A stretch of 64,000 nt of DNA from Catonia carolina (taxonomy: Eukaryota > Arthropoda > Insecta > Hemiptera > Achilidae). The DNA lies in contig JAQMRL010000003.1 in assembly GCA_035578175.1 (NCBI GenBank), positions 59,380,672 through 59,444,671 on the forward strand, in the 5' to 3' direction. The notes beneath the pieces are model-generated. The model saw nothing but the letters and a program-made list of their open reading frames with translations, ran no database searches and was not told the origin of the DNA. The stretch's first letter is position 1. Every line of letters starts with the position of its first letter. Of the stretch, positions 35,686-47,773 are shown piece after piece. The position numbers and the translations under genes are program-made.

Positions 35686-36150
35686 TGAAGGCCGGAATAT
35701 TAGAAATATCCCATTTGTTTACCGATTTTGATGAAAAAAGTTCCGAAAATCACTATGTTGTGTCGTTGAACTAAGCGTTGTACAAAATATGCTTGAAATA
35801 ACAAAAAAATGTAGATTTTTAATAGTTCAACTGCTCTGATTATATAAAGCCTGTAAGGTCGTAATCTTAGAAACCGAAATTTTTCCTACGAGAGCGTAAC
35901 CGACCCAAGAATTTCAGCAAACATGGCGCTTACCCAAAAATGTAGTAAACTTAAAATGTAGTAAATTAGGGGATTTTGAAAAAATTGTAGGAGCCGTTTT
36001 TGAAAAAAATTGCACAAATAAATTATTTCTTCCGGTTGACCGATTTTGATTATAACGTTCGTGTCAGGTCTTGTAGTGGTAGTACTTAAATTAAGTTTCA
36101 ACTTCGTACTGTCTACATTCCGTTACTGAGATATTTTGTTCACACACAGA
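35686..36150 (-). mobile_element. M1 copy 2, partial, antisense
   Basis: Antisense to M1 copy 1. Shared blocks: TTTCAGCAAACATGGCG (10316-10335 region), GAGCCGTTTTTGAAAAA, CTTCCGGTTGACCGATTTTG, GTTCGTGTCAGGTCTTGTAG, AGTTTCAAC and GATATTTTGTTCACACACAG. The inner half includes GAACTAAGCGTTGTACAAAA, matching the duplicated unit. Both terminal inverted repeats are missing. Confidence 0.75.
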
Positions 36151-36193
36151 CTCATGTAAAATATACAAAATATATTAACGTGCAACTGGAGAA

Positions 36194-36459
36194 CCCACAG
36201 GGTTGAACTAGTGGTAGAGTCGTCGCCGCGAGTCATCTGTTAACAGCTGATTTTTGGAGACAGTGGATTCGTGGTTTACACCCTAGTAAAGGTTGAAAAT
36301 TTTATACGGATTTGAGTACCAGACAGTAGTTACCGGTGTACTTTGATAATTGGAGTTTAACTAACTATATACTACTCTCTTAGGAATGGTCAAACTGAAT
36401 TAGTACAAGATTACACCTCATATATATCATAAATGTAAATTGAACAAATTGCTGAGTAC
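36194..36459 (+). repeat. SINE-A copy 4
   Basis: Head CCCACAGGGTTGAACTAGTG with box A-like GAACTAGTGGTAGAG, then GCCGCGAGTCATCTGTTAAC, TTTTTGGAGACAGTGGATTC and a weak box B (CGTGGTTTACACCC). The body continues TAGTTACCGGTGTACTTTGA to the 3' end near 36459. The plus-strand orientation confirms the family consensus read from the minus copies. Confidence 0.75.
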
Positions 36460-38131
36460 ACTCATTTTAATAAAAAGAAAAAAGAAAACTGTACGAAAGA
36501 TTAATGTATTTACATGTTTTAATTTTAACAAATTTCCATATAGTAAATGACTTAAAAAGTAATGTTTTCTTCAGTAATAACTTCTCCTTAATTGTATATA
36601 CTCAAAAGAAAAATAATTCTGCATTAACACTATTTTATATTCATTATTTAATACATCAGAACTAGTTCATGGTCAATCCGAACATCTTATGAACGCCTAT
36701 TAGTTGAATTGTCTCTATGTTATCTTTCTTTATGTCCTTTTTTAAATCTTTCAATCTACCTTACGATTGTTTCTATTCCTAAGTTACGATAAGGAACACA
36801 ACCGTAGTTTTTTGAAGGCGCTGCACTATACTATATTATGTTGGTTTTGTACATCCCTATAGTTGAATCACGTAAGTGCATACGGGTTTCAGAATATGGT
36901 TAGGCTATAGAGGATCAGTTTATTGCACACTGACAATATTGTTAAAGCTCTTTCTAACAACCAATATATTTTTTATATATAACATGACATCCTCTTCTAT
37001 TTTACTTAAGTGTTCTTGAATATTACTCAAATTTAGTTTCACAAAACATTATGATATAATTTTTACAAACTTTAATAATTTTAATTATTATGGTAAAATT
37101 TTGCTTTTAAATTTCCCTATAGTTTTTAGTTTTAAATTACTATAGAGGAAGAAGTCCATTACCACCTTATTAAAAGACAACTTTGAATATGTAATATACA
37201 TTTCCAATATTGGGTATTCTTAGCATTACTTATGCGACATAAATAAACGAAAATTTGTTCCATCACTTAAACAGATTATGTTTCACAATATATATACAGA
37301 AATGTCATCCGTTATGATCGGAACATTTTATACAAAAAAACGTATTTCCTGCAAAAAAAAATTGTTACAAAGCAATAATGAATAGTCTACTGTCAGATTC
37401 AATAAAAATGACAAGTTAAATACCTACAATGTTATAATACGTAGTTATATTTTTAACAACCCACGGAAAATATTCTGAAATAAAAAGCATTTTATACCAA
37501 CTTAATGTCACCTCTAACTAGATGTTTATTTATCGAGTGCGCAATGATATGTGGCGCATGCGCGGTGCCATACCTATAGAACTGACACAGCAGCCGTTAA
37601 GTTAAAAATAGATTAAGCATGACGGTGCAAAAAATAATTTCTTAAATAATTGTAGATATTAGACCTGCGTATTTTGAAGCTATGCTGATTATTAAAAGTA
37701 AATTAGCGAAATAGAAACTGATGACGAAGGAGGAGCCTAGTGACCTAGATCATAGCGCAGAACCAATTGACTTTTGTTAATCGTATCCTGAGTTGTCATT
37801 TTCTGGTCCCGCTGTGGATGACACCCTAATAAAAAGTCAGCTGTAGTTCGGTGGAACAGAGTGTAACTTAGCGAAGGGACAACCTCGTATCCCACCTTGG
37901 CTGTTATTGGCTACTTCTCATCTGCAGTCTTTAGTTCGTTGGGGTATAATTGTGTATTGTATAAATTTTTAACGTTAACTTAAAATGTTTACTTTCATAT
38001 TGTTGTCTACACCGGCTGGACGATTGTGTTTTGAGTACGTTCCATTTCTATGTTAGTTGGCTTCATAACTTGTAATCATTTGTAATCAACATTGTAATCG
38101 ATTAACCTTTCTGTAGAGTTTTTGAAGTGTG
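36460..38131. other. No recognised feature
   Basis: 37500-37620 has a less AT-rich patch with GGCGCATGCGCGGTGCCATA, reminiscent of the palindromic motifs at 27.8 and 30.4 kb, but no element ends. 37680-37960 is also less AT-rich and unrecognised. Confidence 0.45.
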
Positions 38132-38945
38132 TACCGTGCAAAGTACAAATAGGCATGAAAGTTATGGTAAATCCTGATTACGGTAACTTCTAGAAGTAAG
38201 TTTACCTTACTTCTGTTAAATGGAAACCCATCTGCTGTTGTATAGGAAAAACCAATTTACAGAAGTATGTATACATTAGCACATTAGTTAGACACTACGT
38301 TGTAAATATAGCCAACCGTCAATCATCTGATACAGGGTAGTAGTTCATTAGATGGGTGTATTTCCCGCTCTACGTTTATGGGTCTTTCTGTCACCTGCCT
38401 ACTTACAGCCAATCGTTCAGGATGGTTCTTCTTACTTTCGGCCCTCCAAGTTGGTTAAACGGTTGGTGGGTGAGGGAGGCTTGTCAACTATAGGTTTCCT
38501 GGTTTTTGATTTAATAGATTGTTAGTGACCCTCTTCAATTGTTCACTGACCTCTTCAAAAGACCCCTGGTCATTTGATGAGGTGACCAGGAGGAGAAGAA
38601 GAAGAAGAAAGAGGAAAAATATTTAGTTTGAAGTGCTTAGAAAATTTAATTTTGTGTGTTATATGGAATTTTTCATTTTTTTTTCTAATATAAGTCGCGA
38701 GAGCAAAAGTTTCGCTATATTTTTTTTAACATGTACGGTAAGTTAAGGAAATATTTTTTTTAAATAATTTATACATTAAAATTTTTTGTTTGACTCGAAA
38801 AAACATAGTTTTATTTTTTAATAAATATTCACATGCTCTACTGCCAGATCTAGAGCACTCAACATTTTTTTATTATTATTTTTAAATCAGTTGTGAAGCT
38901 TTTGCCCCCCGTCAAGATTTTAGGTGGTGCAAATGTGAGTAGTGA
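38132..38945 (+). repeat. Repeat E2, copy 2
   Basis: Same order of blocks as 14886-16080: GTACCGTGCAAAGTACAAA, hairpin GAAAGTTATGGTA / TACGGTAACTTC, CCGTCAATCATCTGATA, GGCCCTCCAAGTTGGTTAAA, GGTGACCAGGAGGAGAAGAA, CGCTATATTTTT, CATGCTCTACTGCCAGAT, CGTCAAGATTTTAGGTGGTG. It lacks the X arm present in copy 1. Frame 38579-38626 again encodes EVTRR and an Arg run, then stops. Confidence 0.65.
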
Positions 38946-40478
38946 AAAGTAAATTTTTTAAAAAGGTTCGTATAAGTCGTAGTTAAACTTTAAGAATATT
39001 TTGTGTAAAATTTCGTCTGTTAATAAGTAATTCAGTGTAATCTGTAGTAGTAATTCTTACAATAATTAATATAAGTAATAAATTTCACAAATAAATATAT
39101 ATTGTTAATTTAAAAGAAGGTTTCTTTTAGAAATATCCAAATCCCGAAAGAACTAGAAAAAAGTTACAATATTTTACTAAGTATTTATTTGAAAAAGTTA
39201 TTTAGTATTTATTTGAAATATTTATTTGGTATATAATTTTCATATTTATATTTAGTGAGCAGAGTTTATGGCTCATGATTTACGTTCTTAAAACAAATTA
39301 TTACCGTTTTTTTTGAGATATTCCAAATTGTGTATTCATTCTACGCCACTGCAGCACAATAATTATGCAGTAAGTAAGATGGGTATGTATCAACTAGTTA
39401 ATCAATTGATTGAGGTTCTTTTTTAGAAAACCTTTAAGTTTTTTAATGCAATAACCTTGACCAAATATATATATAATTATATAATTTAAACAACTATATC
39501 TGATTAAAAACGCATTATAAAAATGATGTTTTGTATGTAAAAGCATTGCTTTTCAAACCATCTTGAATTAATATAATCGATGAACACCAACGTTATTTGT
39601 GTGGACGTACGCATACATTTATTTAAATATGAGTATAAATTGTTTGTGTACATTAGTATTAGTTAATTATGTATTAATAGCTATAAAGTTATACATAGTG
39701 AACTGTTACCTATGGCATAAACGATGGAATATAATTATTTATGGTCTTTTGTGTCTCCTTAGGGAACATGCATAAATAATAATACAGTTTCGCTGGTGTC
39801 GGTGTTATTACAGGGACATATAGGGTAAATAAATGTGTGTGTCTATTGAATGTGTGTGGACGGTAAGTGGGGGTACTCAGAGGACATGTGAATATTTATA
39901 ATATACATAATGTAATAATTAAGGGATTTTGTTATAAGTAGTAAAGTTATTTTTATTGACTATGGTGTAACAAAAGGGAATAAATTACTTGTGGTTTTAT
40001 ATATTCAAAAAATAGTGAGTTTGTTAATATCCGTAATACAAACGATTAAGTTATTATAAACCAAAACTTTTAAAGATTTCCGTTCTTTTGTAATGACCTT
40101 CACACGCAACATGTTCCTTACATAAAAGAATCTTTGTAAAAGTATTAGAAAAAGTATTTAACCGATTTTGATAAATACTGGACTTAGAACAAAAGCGGGA
40201 CTAAAATGGTTCTGGGAAAAATAAAAGAGTTTTTCGTTTAAAATAATTATTGAATTTTGATAAGAAAGCCATACATTCTCTATATTAACATTTAGGCTAC
40301 ACTGTAGTATTTTCATAAGAAAAAATATATAAAATTATCAATATTATATTGTAAATACATTCATAGTTTTCGTTAAAAATTAATTATTTACTAAGTTAAC
40401 TAACAATACGAATTTAAACTACAAAAAGAAAAAAACAAAAAGAAAAATTATGACTAATAATAAATGAAAACAGAGATA
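38946..40478. other. AT-rich sequence, nothing recognised
   Basis: No supported feature. Confidence 0.5.
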
Positions 40479-41206
40479 TTATTGTTGACGACCCTGTTAT
40501 GCAGCGTATCAACAAGTACATCTATCTCTGGCAAGTCATAAAATGGGGGAAAATACGCTAAAAAGAGGGGTATGTAAGATCACATTGGTGAACTCACAAG
40601 AAAAATAAGATTCTGAAGAGCAAACATAAAACCTTTAGAATTAACAAGTTCCCTTTATAATCAAACTTCCTGTTTATTCATACGCGCAAATATTGTCCTT
40701 TAAAAAAGTCCTGATGGAGAGGATGGCGAAGACATTTAAGTATATAGAGAAACTAATACTTAATATTGAATTAAAAAATTAAGTAAAAACTTAGGTTATT
40801 CACCAGAAAACTAAATTTATATATGTAAAAGAGCAAGTGAGCAGACCAGATAAGGAAAAAGAGAATTTATTCTTTGGACATCTCTTGACGATTGACTCGC
40901 TAGAATCTTCACAAAAATCATCAACTTTTTCCTAAACAGACTCAGCCCAACTAGATCAAAAAAATTGAACAGGACATGAACCAAACCCAAATCTCACTTG
41001 AAGACCTGAAAAGAAAATCCTAAAATTACTTCAAACTAATTAACACACGACTTGAACAGAAAAGACCGACCAAACGACGGAAAATCGGGTATTCCGACAA
41101 AGAACGTCAGACGAGATCAGAAAGGTTGAAGCAATTCTGGAGAAGAATCAACAAACGAAACGTCGGAAAAAGTACTCCACAACAAAAATCGAAATAAGAT
41201 TCCTCT
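40479..41206 (+). pseudogene. LINE-C copy 2, decayed
   Basis: Broken frames include INKYIYLWQVI (family ..KYVYLGQ.I), an ISLEDLKRKS segment and the end GYSDKERQTRSERLKQFW, parallel to the C-termini of the other LINE-C copies. Numerous stops. Assignment rests on the order of two conserved segments. Confidence 0.6.
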
Positions 41207-41515
41207 TTTTTACTGAACTCATGTAGTACTATGTTAAACAAGTTACCATGTTAAACATGACTATGTAGTCGTGTGGCTTTAAAAATTAAAGAAAGGAAGT
41301 GGTATCACTAAATTGACAATGATCCGGACACACAATGAGTCGTAGATGATCGATGGAACGAGGAGGTACACCAAAGAAGGGCTTGACAGGGGAAGAAATG
41401 TAGAGGTCGTTCAAAAACAAGGTAGAGACTACTGTAAGTTTACGGAATTTAACTGGAGGCAAACAGTAGAGAATAGATAAACAAATAGAGAATTCTGGAG
41501 GCAAACAGGGGAGGG

Positions 41516-41559
41516 CCAGGGCAATAGAATACTATAGCCCTAGTATTCTATTGCCCTGG
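41516..41559. repeat. Perfect 17-bp inverted repeat (hairpin)
   Basis: CCAGGGCAATAGAATAC (41516-41532) and GTATTCTATTGCCCTGG (41543-41559), separated by 10 nt. Upstream, CTGGAGGCAAACAG occurs twice at about 41453 and 41495. No neighbouring gene to terminate. Confidence 0.9.
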
Positions 41560-43143
41560 GGGAGGGCTATATTTTACACAGAAGATGTAGTTACCATTAA
41601 TTATTTAATTAATTTAATATTATTTATGATTAATTATTTACCATTAATTATTGAACATTAATTTATCAGTAACTTAGTTTCCAGTTTTAGTACGTAACAG
41701 AGAATCAATCGGTGTATTATCCTGGTCAACTATTGGTTTTAAGTAATTTGCTTAAGATTATGATCTTCCTACATTAAGGAAGGAAGGTTTAATGAGTTTA
41801 TATTTATAAAACTACTACGTTTATATTTTATTAGTACTTGTATTTCTTAAATATCTGATCTGGATAGCATCAGTTATTATACCGTGTAAGATACTAATAG
41901 GAAATAAACCTTTCCAGATGGCTTCAGTTATATAAATGATCCTTTAAGTGGTGCTCAGTACAGTTTCTTTTAAACAGTAGACTTCATATTAATGTAAAAA
42001 ACTAATATATTTTTATTGCTTTAATATTTTAAATAAATTATTTAGATACCATTCTATTTTGTGACATAATTTATCAACCTCAACCGTAATATGCTTTGAT
42101 ATGACCACATTTTGAACCCTCCAAGGTCTAAACCTTAATTGCGTAAAATAACACTATGAACACACAATAACATATAAGCATTCCTACAAATGTTTGTTAA
42201 TATTCTAAAAAATTAGTTTATAACTAAAGATTCATTTAGTCGTCACAATACTTAATTTATTCACACGTAGGTGTGTTAATTATTTGCTGTAGGGAATAGT
42301 ATTACAATAAAAACTAATTTAGCTCAACTTTGCTGGTATTAAACAGGACAAAAAACTTAGTCGTTTTTTACCAGCATTTTGTAATATTGACCCTAATGCA
42401 TTCAGATCTATACAACATCAATTTTAGAGGGAAATATAAGTACTAAAACCCTTAACATAGCTATTTCAACGATGAGATAGTGTAAGTTAGTTTTAGTATC
42501 CATTTTTCCATCTAAAGATGGTCTTGTAAAAGCCAAAACGTAAAAGCGCTAATTTGTTTCTGTTACTGTAGTTCTACGATCTGCTCTGATAGAACAATGA
42601 GTAAATTTGTTATGTGCGTAAATCATAAATTATATCTACTGGTATAACTTCATAAATTATAGATTTGTTATTTAGTTTTTGACTTGAAAGTGTTAAAATA
42701 AATCTACTGGATGTAGTCTGTTAAATCTTCTGGGTTTCACTATTGTCTAGGAAATTTATAGCTTTTGTATTTTGATGAAATTAGAGTAACGTTTGGTAAT
42801 CAATGAAAAACTTCTGTATTATTGTACTGCGGAAGTGTTCGTATCTCTGTATATTACATTGTTGAGTGTATTCTACGGCAAATCTGTGATGCTTGAAAGA
42901 CATTTTGAATGAAACTTTTAAATTATTTGAATGTTATTGTAAGTAGTTATACCCTACAGTTGTACCCTGAATACCCACACAGGTTCCAGTAATGGTTTTG
43001 CATAATATTTTATTGTGCAAACAATTTAGATATCCTATTAATAATACAAAATTTTTGGTCAAAGTAAATGTTTTACTTTAGAAAGAATATTAACAAATAC
43101 CAAATTTTATCGTTGCTTTTCACTTACTGTATTAGGTACTTGT
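41560..43143. other. AT-rich sequence, nothing recognised
   Basis: No supported feature. Confidence 0.5.
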
Positions 43144-43425
43144 CATTGTTGTTCAGGTCATCAAACGAAAGGTTGATTTGAACCCCTAGAAAATTCACTA
43201 GGTAAAACGAGGAGTGAGGTGGTTTACTATTGTCTTCCTTAAGGAGTGGAAAAGTATGCTTATCAACATGTCAAGCCCTCCGTAAAGCACCTACGTTCGA
43301 CCCTGCAAATGACACCTACACTTCATTTTTAATAGGATCTGGCTGTATAATGAAATTCATGACTATTAGAGAAGAAAAACTCTGACTGGAATCATTTACA
43401 CCTCTTCTCCCATAGCTCAATCTCA
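43144..43425 (+). repeat. SINE-R copy 4, diverged and 3'-truncated
   Basis: From TTGTTGTTCAGGTCATCAAA through AAAACGAGGAGTGAGGTGGT to ATTTACACCTCTTCT. The last ~110 bp of the family is absent. Many substitutions compared with copies 1 and 3, so it is older. No TSD. Confidence 0.8.
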
Positions 43426-44257
43426 ATGTGTTTTGTCACAACCACATCTTAATTGCTTCCAGATCGTCGTAAAATTTTATTATATTAAATTAATTTTTTT
43501 GACTTATGATATGCTATTACTTAAATTTTGTAATATAAAATTTACTTAAAGGATCTTTGAAAATTTCACTTAACATAAAAGGATTACTAATTTTAATTCT
43601 AACGTATTAATACACAGTGCGTTAAGTACTTGTAAACTCTGACACATTTTCTTTAGAGAAATCTAATGTCAGTAATGTAAATACTCAAATAAGTAATATA
43701 ATGTTATATATGTTGAGATTACTTATATTTTAATCAAAAACATGTAACAGTCATCGTCGACGTTTTCTTAATTACTTTCATGATTATTTTCAAAGGAAGA
43801 ACGTAAAGTAACATTAACTAGAAGAAGAGATCGAAAAGATTGAAGTGTAGATTAGAAAAGGATGTAAAAAAGTAACAAAATGACAGAGAGAGTGTGTTGT
43901 AATTTAACGACACATAGTCGGAATTAAGTAAACAAGGAACTGAAATACGAAGGAAATTACAAAATTAGGAAACGCGTTTTGCACAAAAGATTTCATTTTA
44001 CATTACGCTTTATAACAAACTAACTTTCTCAATATAAAATATATCAACCAAGAGATGTGTTAATTTGTTAACATGCAAATGTTTGTGTATTTTATCGTTA
44101 CATTACTGTACTATATATATAGGTACTCGTACATAAGACACATCCAACGTAAAATGCACACTTACGTAATTGTATTTGTAATTGCAATATATTATAATTC
44201 GTACACATTTAAAAAAATCCTTATTATAGTATACGCAATGTGTATTCAAAGAAATAC
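43426..44257. other. AT-rich sequence, nothing recognised
   Basis: A 67-codon frame at 44073-44276 is Tyr/Ile-rich and looks random. Confidence 0.45.
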
Positions 44258-44470
44258 AGTCGGATTGTTAGTGTAGTGGTTAACCCAACTGGCATCTACA
44301 CCAGGGGACTTGAGTTCGATTTCCGGTTAGAACTTGCATCTTTTATCATCACCGACTGAGGAATTTGTACATTGTTTAAAAACACTGGTGGGCATGTTTC
44401 CTGTTTAGGTGTAAATTTAATGTATAGGATATTTTCCTAATTTGTTCTCGTGTTGCCAACTTTTACGTTG
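44258..44470 (+). repeat. SINE-E: tRNA-like head with a different body
   Basis: TTAGTGTAGTGGTTAACCCA is a box A-type segment and GAGTTCGATTTCC a box B-type segment about 35 bases later. Then comes AGAACTTGCATC and a body (ACCGACTGAGGAATTTGTAC) not shared with SINE-B, -C or -D, ending around GTTGTCAGCAG. Confidence 0.6.
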
Positions 44471-44624
44471 TCAGCAGTAAAATGAATATTAACAGGTTTT
44501 CACAAAATACAAATTCCTGCTACCATAAAGTTATCATTTTACGTTTACAAAATCTACTCTGATGTTATTTCATATTAAAGATAAAAATTCCAGTTAAAAC
44601 CAAACGGATGTGTTTTTAGTAGAT

Positions 44625-45014
44625 GTTGTTTAGGTCATGAGCCAAAAGGCTGGTTTAAACCGGTAGAGGTTTGACTAAGCAAAACGAGGAGTGAGGTGGT
44701 TTACCATTGCCACAACTCACTAAGTGGAAAAATACGCTTATCAGCATGCCGGGCCCTCTAAAGAAGCACATATTTTCTACTCTGCAAATGACACCTTCAC
44801 TTTATTCACCACAGGGTCTGGCTGTATAATGAAATTCATTACTTTTAGAGGAGATATCTCTGATTAGTATCTTTTACACCTCTACCTCTTTTGTTCTTAA
44901 ATGATTTAGTCATTTAATTGGTTGACCATCTGATAAGAACAGAACTTTTTTTTTAGCCCTGCAACGAACAGATTAAATGTAAATAATTCGACACTCCACC
45001 TGTCAGTTATGGGA
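44625..45014 (+). repeat. SINE-R copy 5, complete, with 13-bp TSD
   Basis: A 390-bp copy flanked by GTTTTTAGTAGAT at 44612-44624 and 45015-45027. Starts GTTGTTTAGGTCATGAGCCA and ends CACCTGTCAGTTATGGGA. Confidence 0.9.
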
Positions 45015-45057
45015 GTTTTTAGTAGATATAAATTTAAAAAAAATATTAATATGAATA

Positions 45058-45552
45058 ATGAAACGTGAAATCAAAAAGGAGGAAAGAAAAATTATTAGAA
45101 AAATTCTAGGGGCTCGACTTACAGAAGATGGGTATAGGCTGCAATCCAACAAAACAACAGAGAACTATTCAAACATTGAAATTGACATGCGTAAAAGGCG
45201 GTTGAAGTTCTTTGGACATCTTAACAGATTGCAGGAGGATAGGCTAACAAAAAGAATAATTGAATATATTACAAAACTTAAAATTTCAACACCTTGGCTG
45301 GACGAAATTCGTAAGGACCTAAAAAGCGCAAATATACATCAAACTGAAATTTTTAATGAAAACTTTTCCGTCACAAGGTAGACAAGTGGAAAGTTTCAGA
45401 GCCCTCAAGAGAGAAGCAGTTTAGACCAAAGTGGTCTGAAAACCACAAAAAAGCTTTCTCGGAAACAATGAAGGCCTACTGGACCAATAAGAAAAACAAA
45501 TGACGAAACTGAGTCATGATGCTTAACGTCTTCTATCCAAGGAGAATTCGCC

Positions 45553-45596
<44 letters not shown>
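45058..45596 (+). pseudogene. LINE-C copy 3: C-terminal region with (AAT)n tail
   Basis: The frame 45058-45381 encodes REIKKEERKIIRKILGA, then RKRRLKFFGHLNRLQEDRLT (the RRL.FFGHL.R....R motif of insect LINE ORF2 C-termini) and WLDEIRKDLKSA. After a frameshift near 45380 the next frame continues RPKWSENHKKAFSETMKAYW then TNKKNK and a stop at 45501. The 3' end is followed by a clean (AAT)n at about 45555-45594, a simple-repeat tail as used by several LINE clades. No RT catalytic core. The best-preserved member of LINE-C here. Confidence 0.85.
45555..45594. repeat. (AAT)n microsatellite at the LINE-C 3' end
   Basis: About 13 units directly after the LINE-C 3' UTR, so probably derived from its tail. 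Confidence 0.95.
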
Positions 45597-46135
45597 AACA
45601 GAACAATGAAATATCTTACATCTGTATAGTATGGTCTTGAAAGACTCCTTTATTAAAAATATTATGATTTATTGATCCTACCTTACTGTGTTCAATGTGA
45701 GAAAAACATAAAAGTTGAAAAAGCTATTGCGCTAAGAAAGAAGCAACGTTTCATGTCACTGATAGTGGTTGAACTTCTTAATCCACGTTCCAAGATACGC
45801 TACAATCTATCAGTTCTTATGTCCTTACTATAAGGTTATAGTATAAGGAAGTCCGGACATCAGACATCCAATAAAACTATAACCATCAACAACATATATA
45901 AGAACAGAAGAGTAATCCTCTCTCTTGGGAAACCTTGTTCTCAGCTAACACGAAATGTTTTGTGAGGGTTAACCATAAAGTTTACGGATTACAATATTGT
46001 ACTACAATTTTACAAGCTTCCCGTATAGTTTTATAATTTCAAAAAATATTACCTATTATTTTTATTATCATTACAAAATAAATTTTTAATAAATAATATA
46101 TTATTTTACAAGCAACAGAAGGATAAATATTACGG
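45597..46135. other. AT-rich sequence, nothing recognised
   Basis: No supported feature. Confidence 0.45.
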
Positions 46136-46650
46136 TGTAATATGACGAATTTAATGGACATCTGGAGTTGTTTATTTTTGAGAGTATAAACATCTCCAGC
46201 TGATTGAAAAAGAAATACTTTTAAAAATTATTTAATTTATACTACCAAAAAATATTGAAAAGAGTTATTTATATGGTTGCTAGGAAACTATGAAAAAGAA
46301 TAACTGAGAATTTTGTGAAGAAAGAGTAGTGTGGTTCCGAACATCAAAGAAGATGGACGGGCCACAGAATAAATAAAAGTTTAAATTAAAACATACAATA
46401 TAGACGGGACATATAGTTTAAAATGACGGTATAAAGAGACAGTGAAACTTAATACATATCATACACGTTTTGTAAAGTATCAAATAAAATGTAAAGGTGA
46501 CAAAATTTTAAACATATAAAATGAAATATACACTAATCAATTGTTACGAAAATATTCAAAATTATTAAAGAAAATTTATTCAACAATTTGAGTTTATTTA
46601 ATCACTGTAAATTTGTCGATTCCTAGCGGGGAATAAAAATTCATATTCAA
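46136..46650 (+). repeat. LTR-like repeat, copy A
   Basis: Begins TGTAATATGACGAATTTAAT and continues GGACATCTGGAGTTGTTTAT, nearly the same as 52314 on. A later block (AAATTTGTCGATTCC..GGGGAATAAA) lines up loosely with 52905-52935. Could be the 5' LTR or a solo LTR. The end is not defined. Confidence 0.45.
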
Positions 46651-46962
46651 CAAATTTGGAATTCAAACTCTTGTGGAGTAAAGTTACTCTTCAAATTTGG
46701 CATATCCTTATGGTGAGAAACGACAGTTTCCTACAACGGATTAAAAAAGAAAACTATTACTTTAAACAACTTTTTTTGTGATACAGAAGCTGGTTCATTT
46801 ACTCACATTAATAACTACTTCTGAGAAATTTTTAATTGAAGTCTCTATTTCTTTTAAACATTGTATACCATCAGGCGATGCATGATCAATATATATATAT
46901 ATTTTTAAATTTTATTAAACATTATTTTTCCTTTGTTTGTATACACTACATATATGATATAT

Positions 46963-47346
46963 AATGAACAGCCAAAACAAAAGTAATTAAATATAACACT
47001 CACCTCAGAGTATTACACATATTCGAGATCTTTTGTCTCTCTCAGAGACAACCTCAGGAACTATTACACTAAACATAATAGACATAATATAACATTTAAA
47101 ACAAATATGGTCGAAGACCCCGACAACTATTGATTTGGCCGAATAATCGCGCGCGGCATGGTTGTTTCAATAGTTAAATAATTGACATGGTCTTTGACCA
47201 TATTCGTTTTAAATGTTATATGTGTACTGTATGTTTAGTGTAATAGTTCCTGAAGATATCTCCAAGAGAGACAAAGATCTCGAATATATGTAATACTCTG
47301 AGGTTAGTGTTATATTTAATTAGTTTTGTTTTGGCTTTTCGTTACA
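46963..47346. mobile_element. M3: 384-bp foldback element with ~150-bp arms
   Basis: Left arm 46963-47125 and right arm about 47190-47346 are inverted copies. Pairs include AGCCAAAACAAAA / TTTTGTTTTGGCT, TAATTAAATATAACACT / AGTGTTATATTTAATTA, CCTCAGAGTATTAC / GTAATACTCTGAGG, GAGATCTTTTGTCTC / GAGACAAAGATCTC, GTTCCTG with AGGAAC, and TATGGTC / GACCATA. The centre contains ATAATCGCGCGCGGCATG. No ORF. Related to the 83-bp copy at 24211. Confidence 0.85.
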
Positions 47347-47398
47347 CATTGTTTATATGTAACATATATATTTTATCTTTTGAGACCGCAATGGATTA

Positions 47399-47773
47399 TT
47401 AAGTCTGTATACAGGACGTTCTTCTGCGGTTCTTTTCTTTGATTTTTTTTCCCCAGGATCCCTTCATTCTCACTGATCGTGCTCGTCTTTCTTCATTTGA
47501 AACAATTGCTCTACTCGCTCCTCTATTGTCTATCCTTGGTTTGAATCTGATGTATTTATTTTTTAGTGCTTTTATGTTTTCTGACTCATCCTCTAGATCT
47601 TCCAGAGTTATTCCAAATTCCTCCATAATATCCTCTTTAATTTCATTGTTCCAAATTGGTGCCGCTTTTGTGCCATGAAGATTTCTTATTATTCTGTTGG
47701 TCATTCTTTCTTCCGGTATTCTAATTAAGTGGCCAAAGAACAATATTCTCTTCTTCTTAATTGAGTCAATTAT
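47399..47773 (-). pseudogene. LINE-C copy 4, C-terminal region, antisense
   Basis: The minus-strand frame is open for about 120 codons: KKKRILFFGHLIRIPEERMT, then AAPIWNNEIKEDIM, FRALKNKYIRFKP (with K for FR) and NEERRARSVRMKGSW. This is the same order as LINE-C copies 1 and 3 (FFGHL.R motif, W..EI..D, then the ..RMK..W end). Upstream is cut off by a stop. The plus-strand frame 47439-47678 is its shadow. Confidence 0.8.

Noticed and set aside
41286..41504. 72-codon minus-strand ORF
   Set aside because: No motif; the plus strand is equally open; unrelated to the LINE-C copy just upstream as far as I can see.
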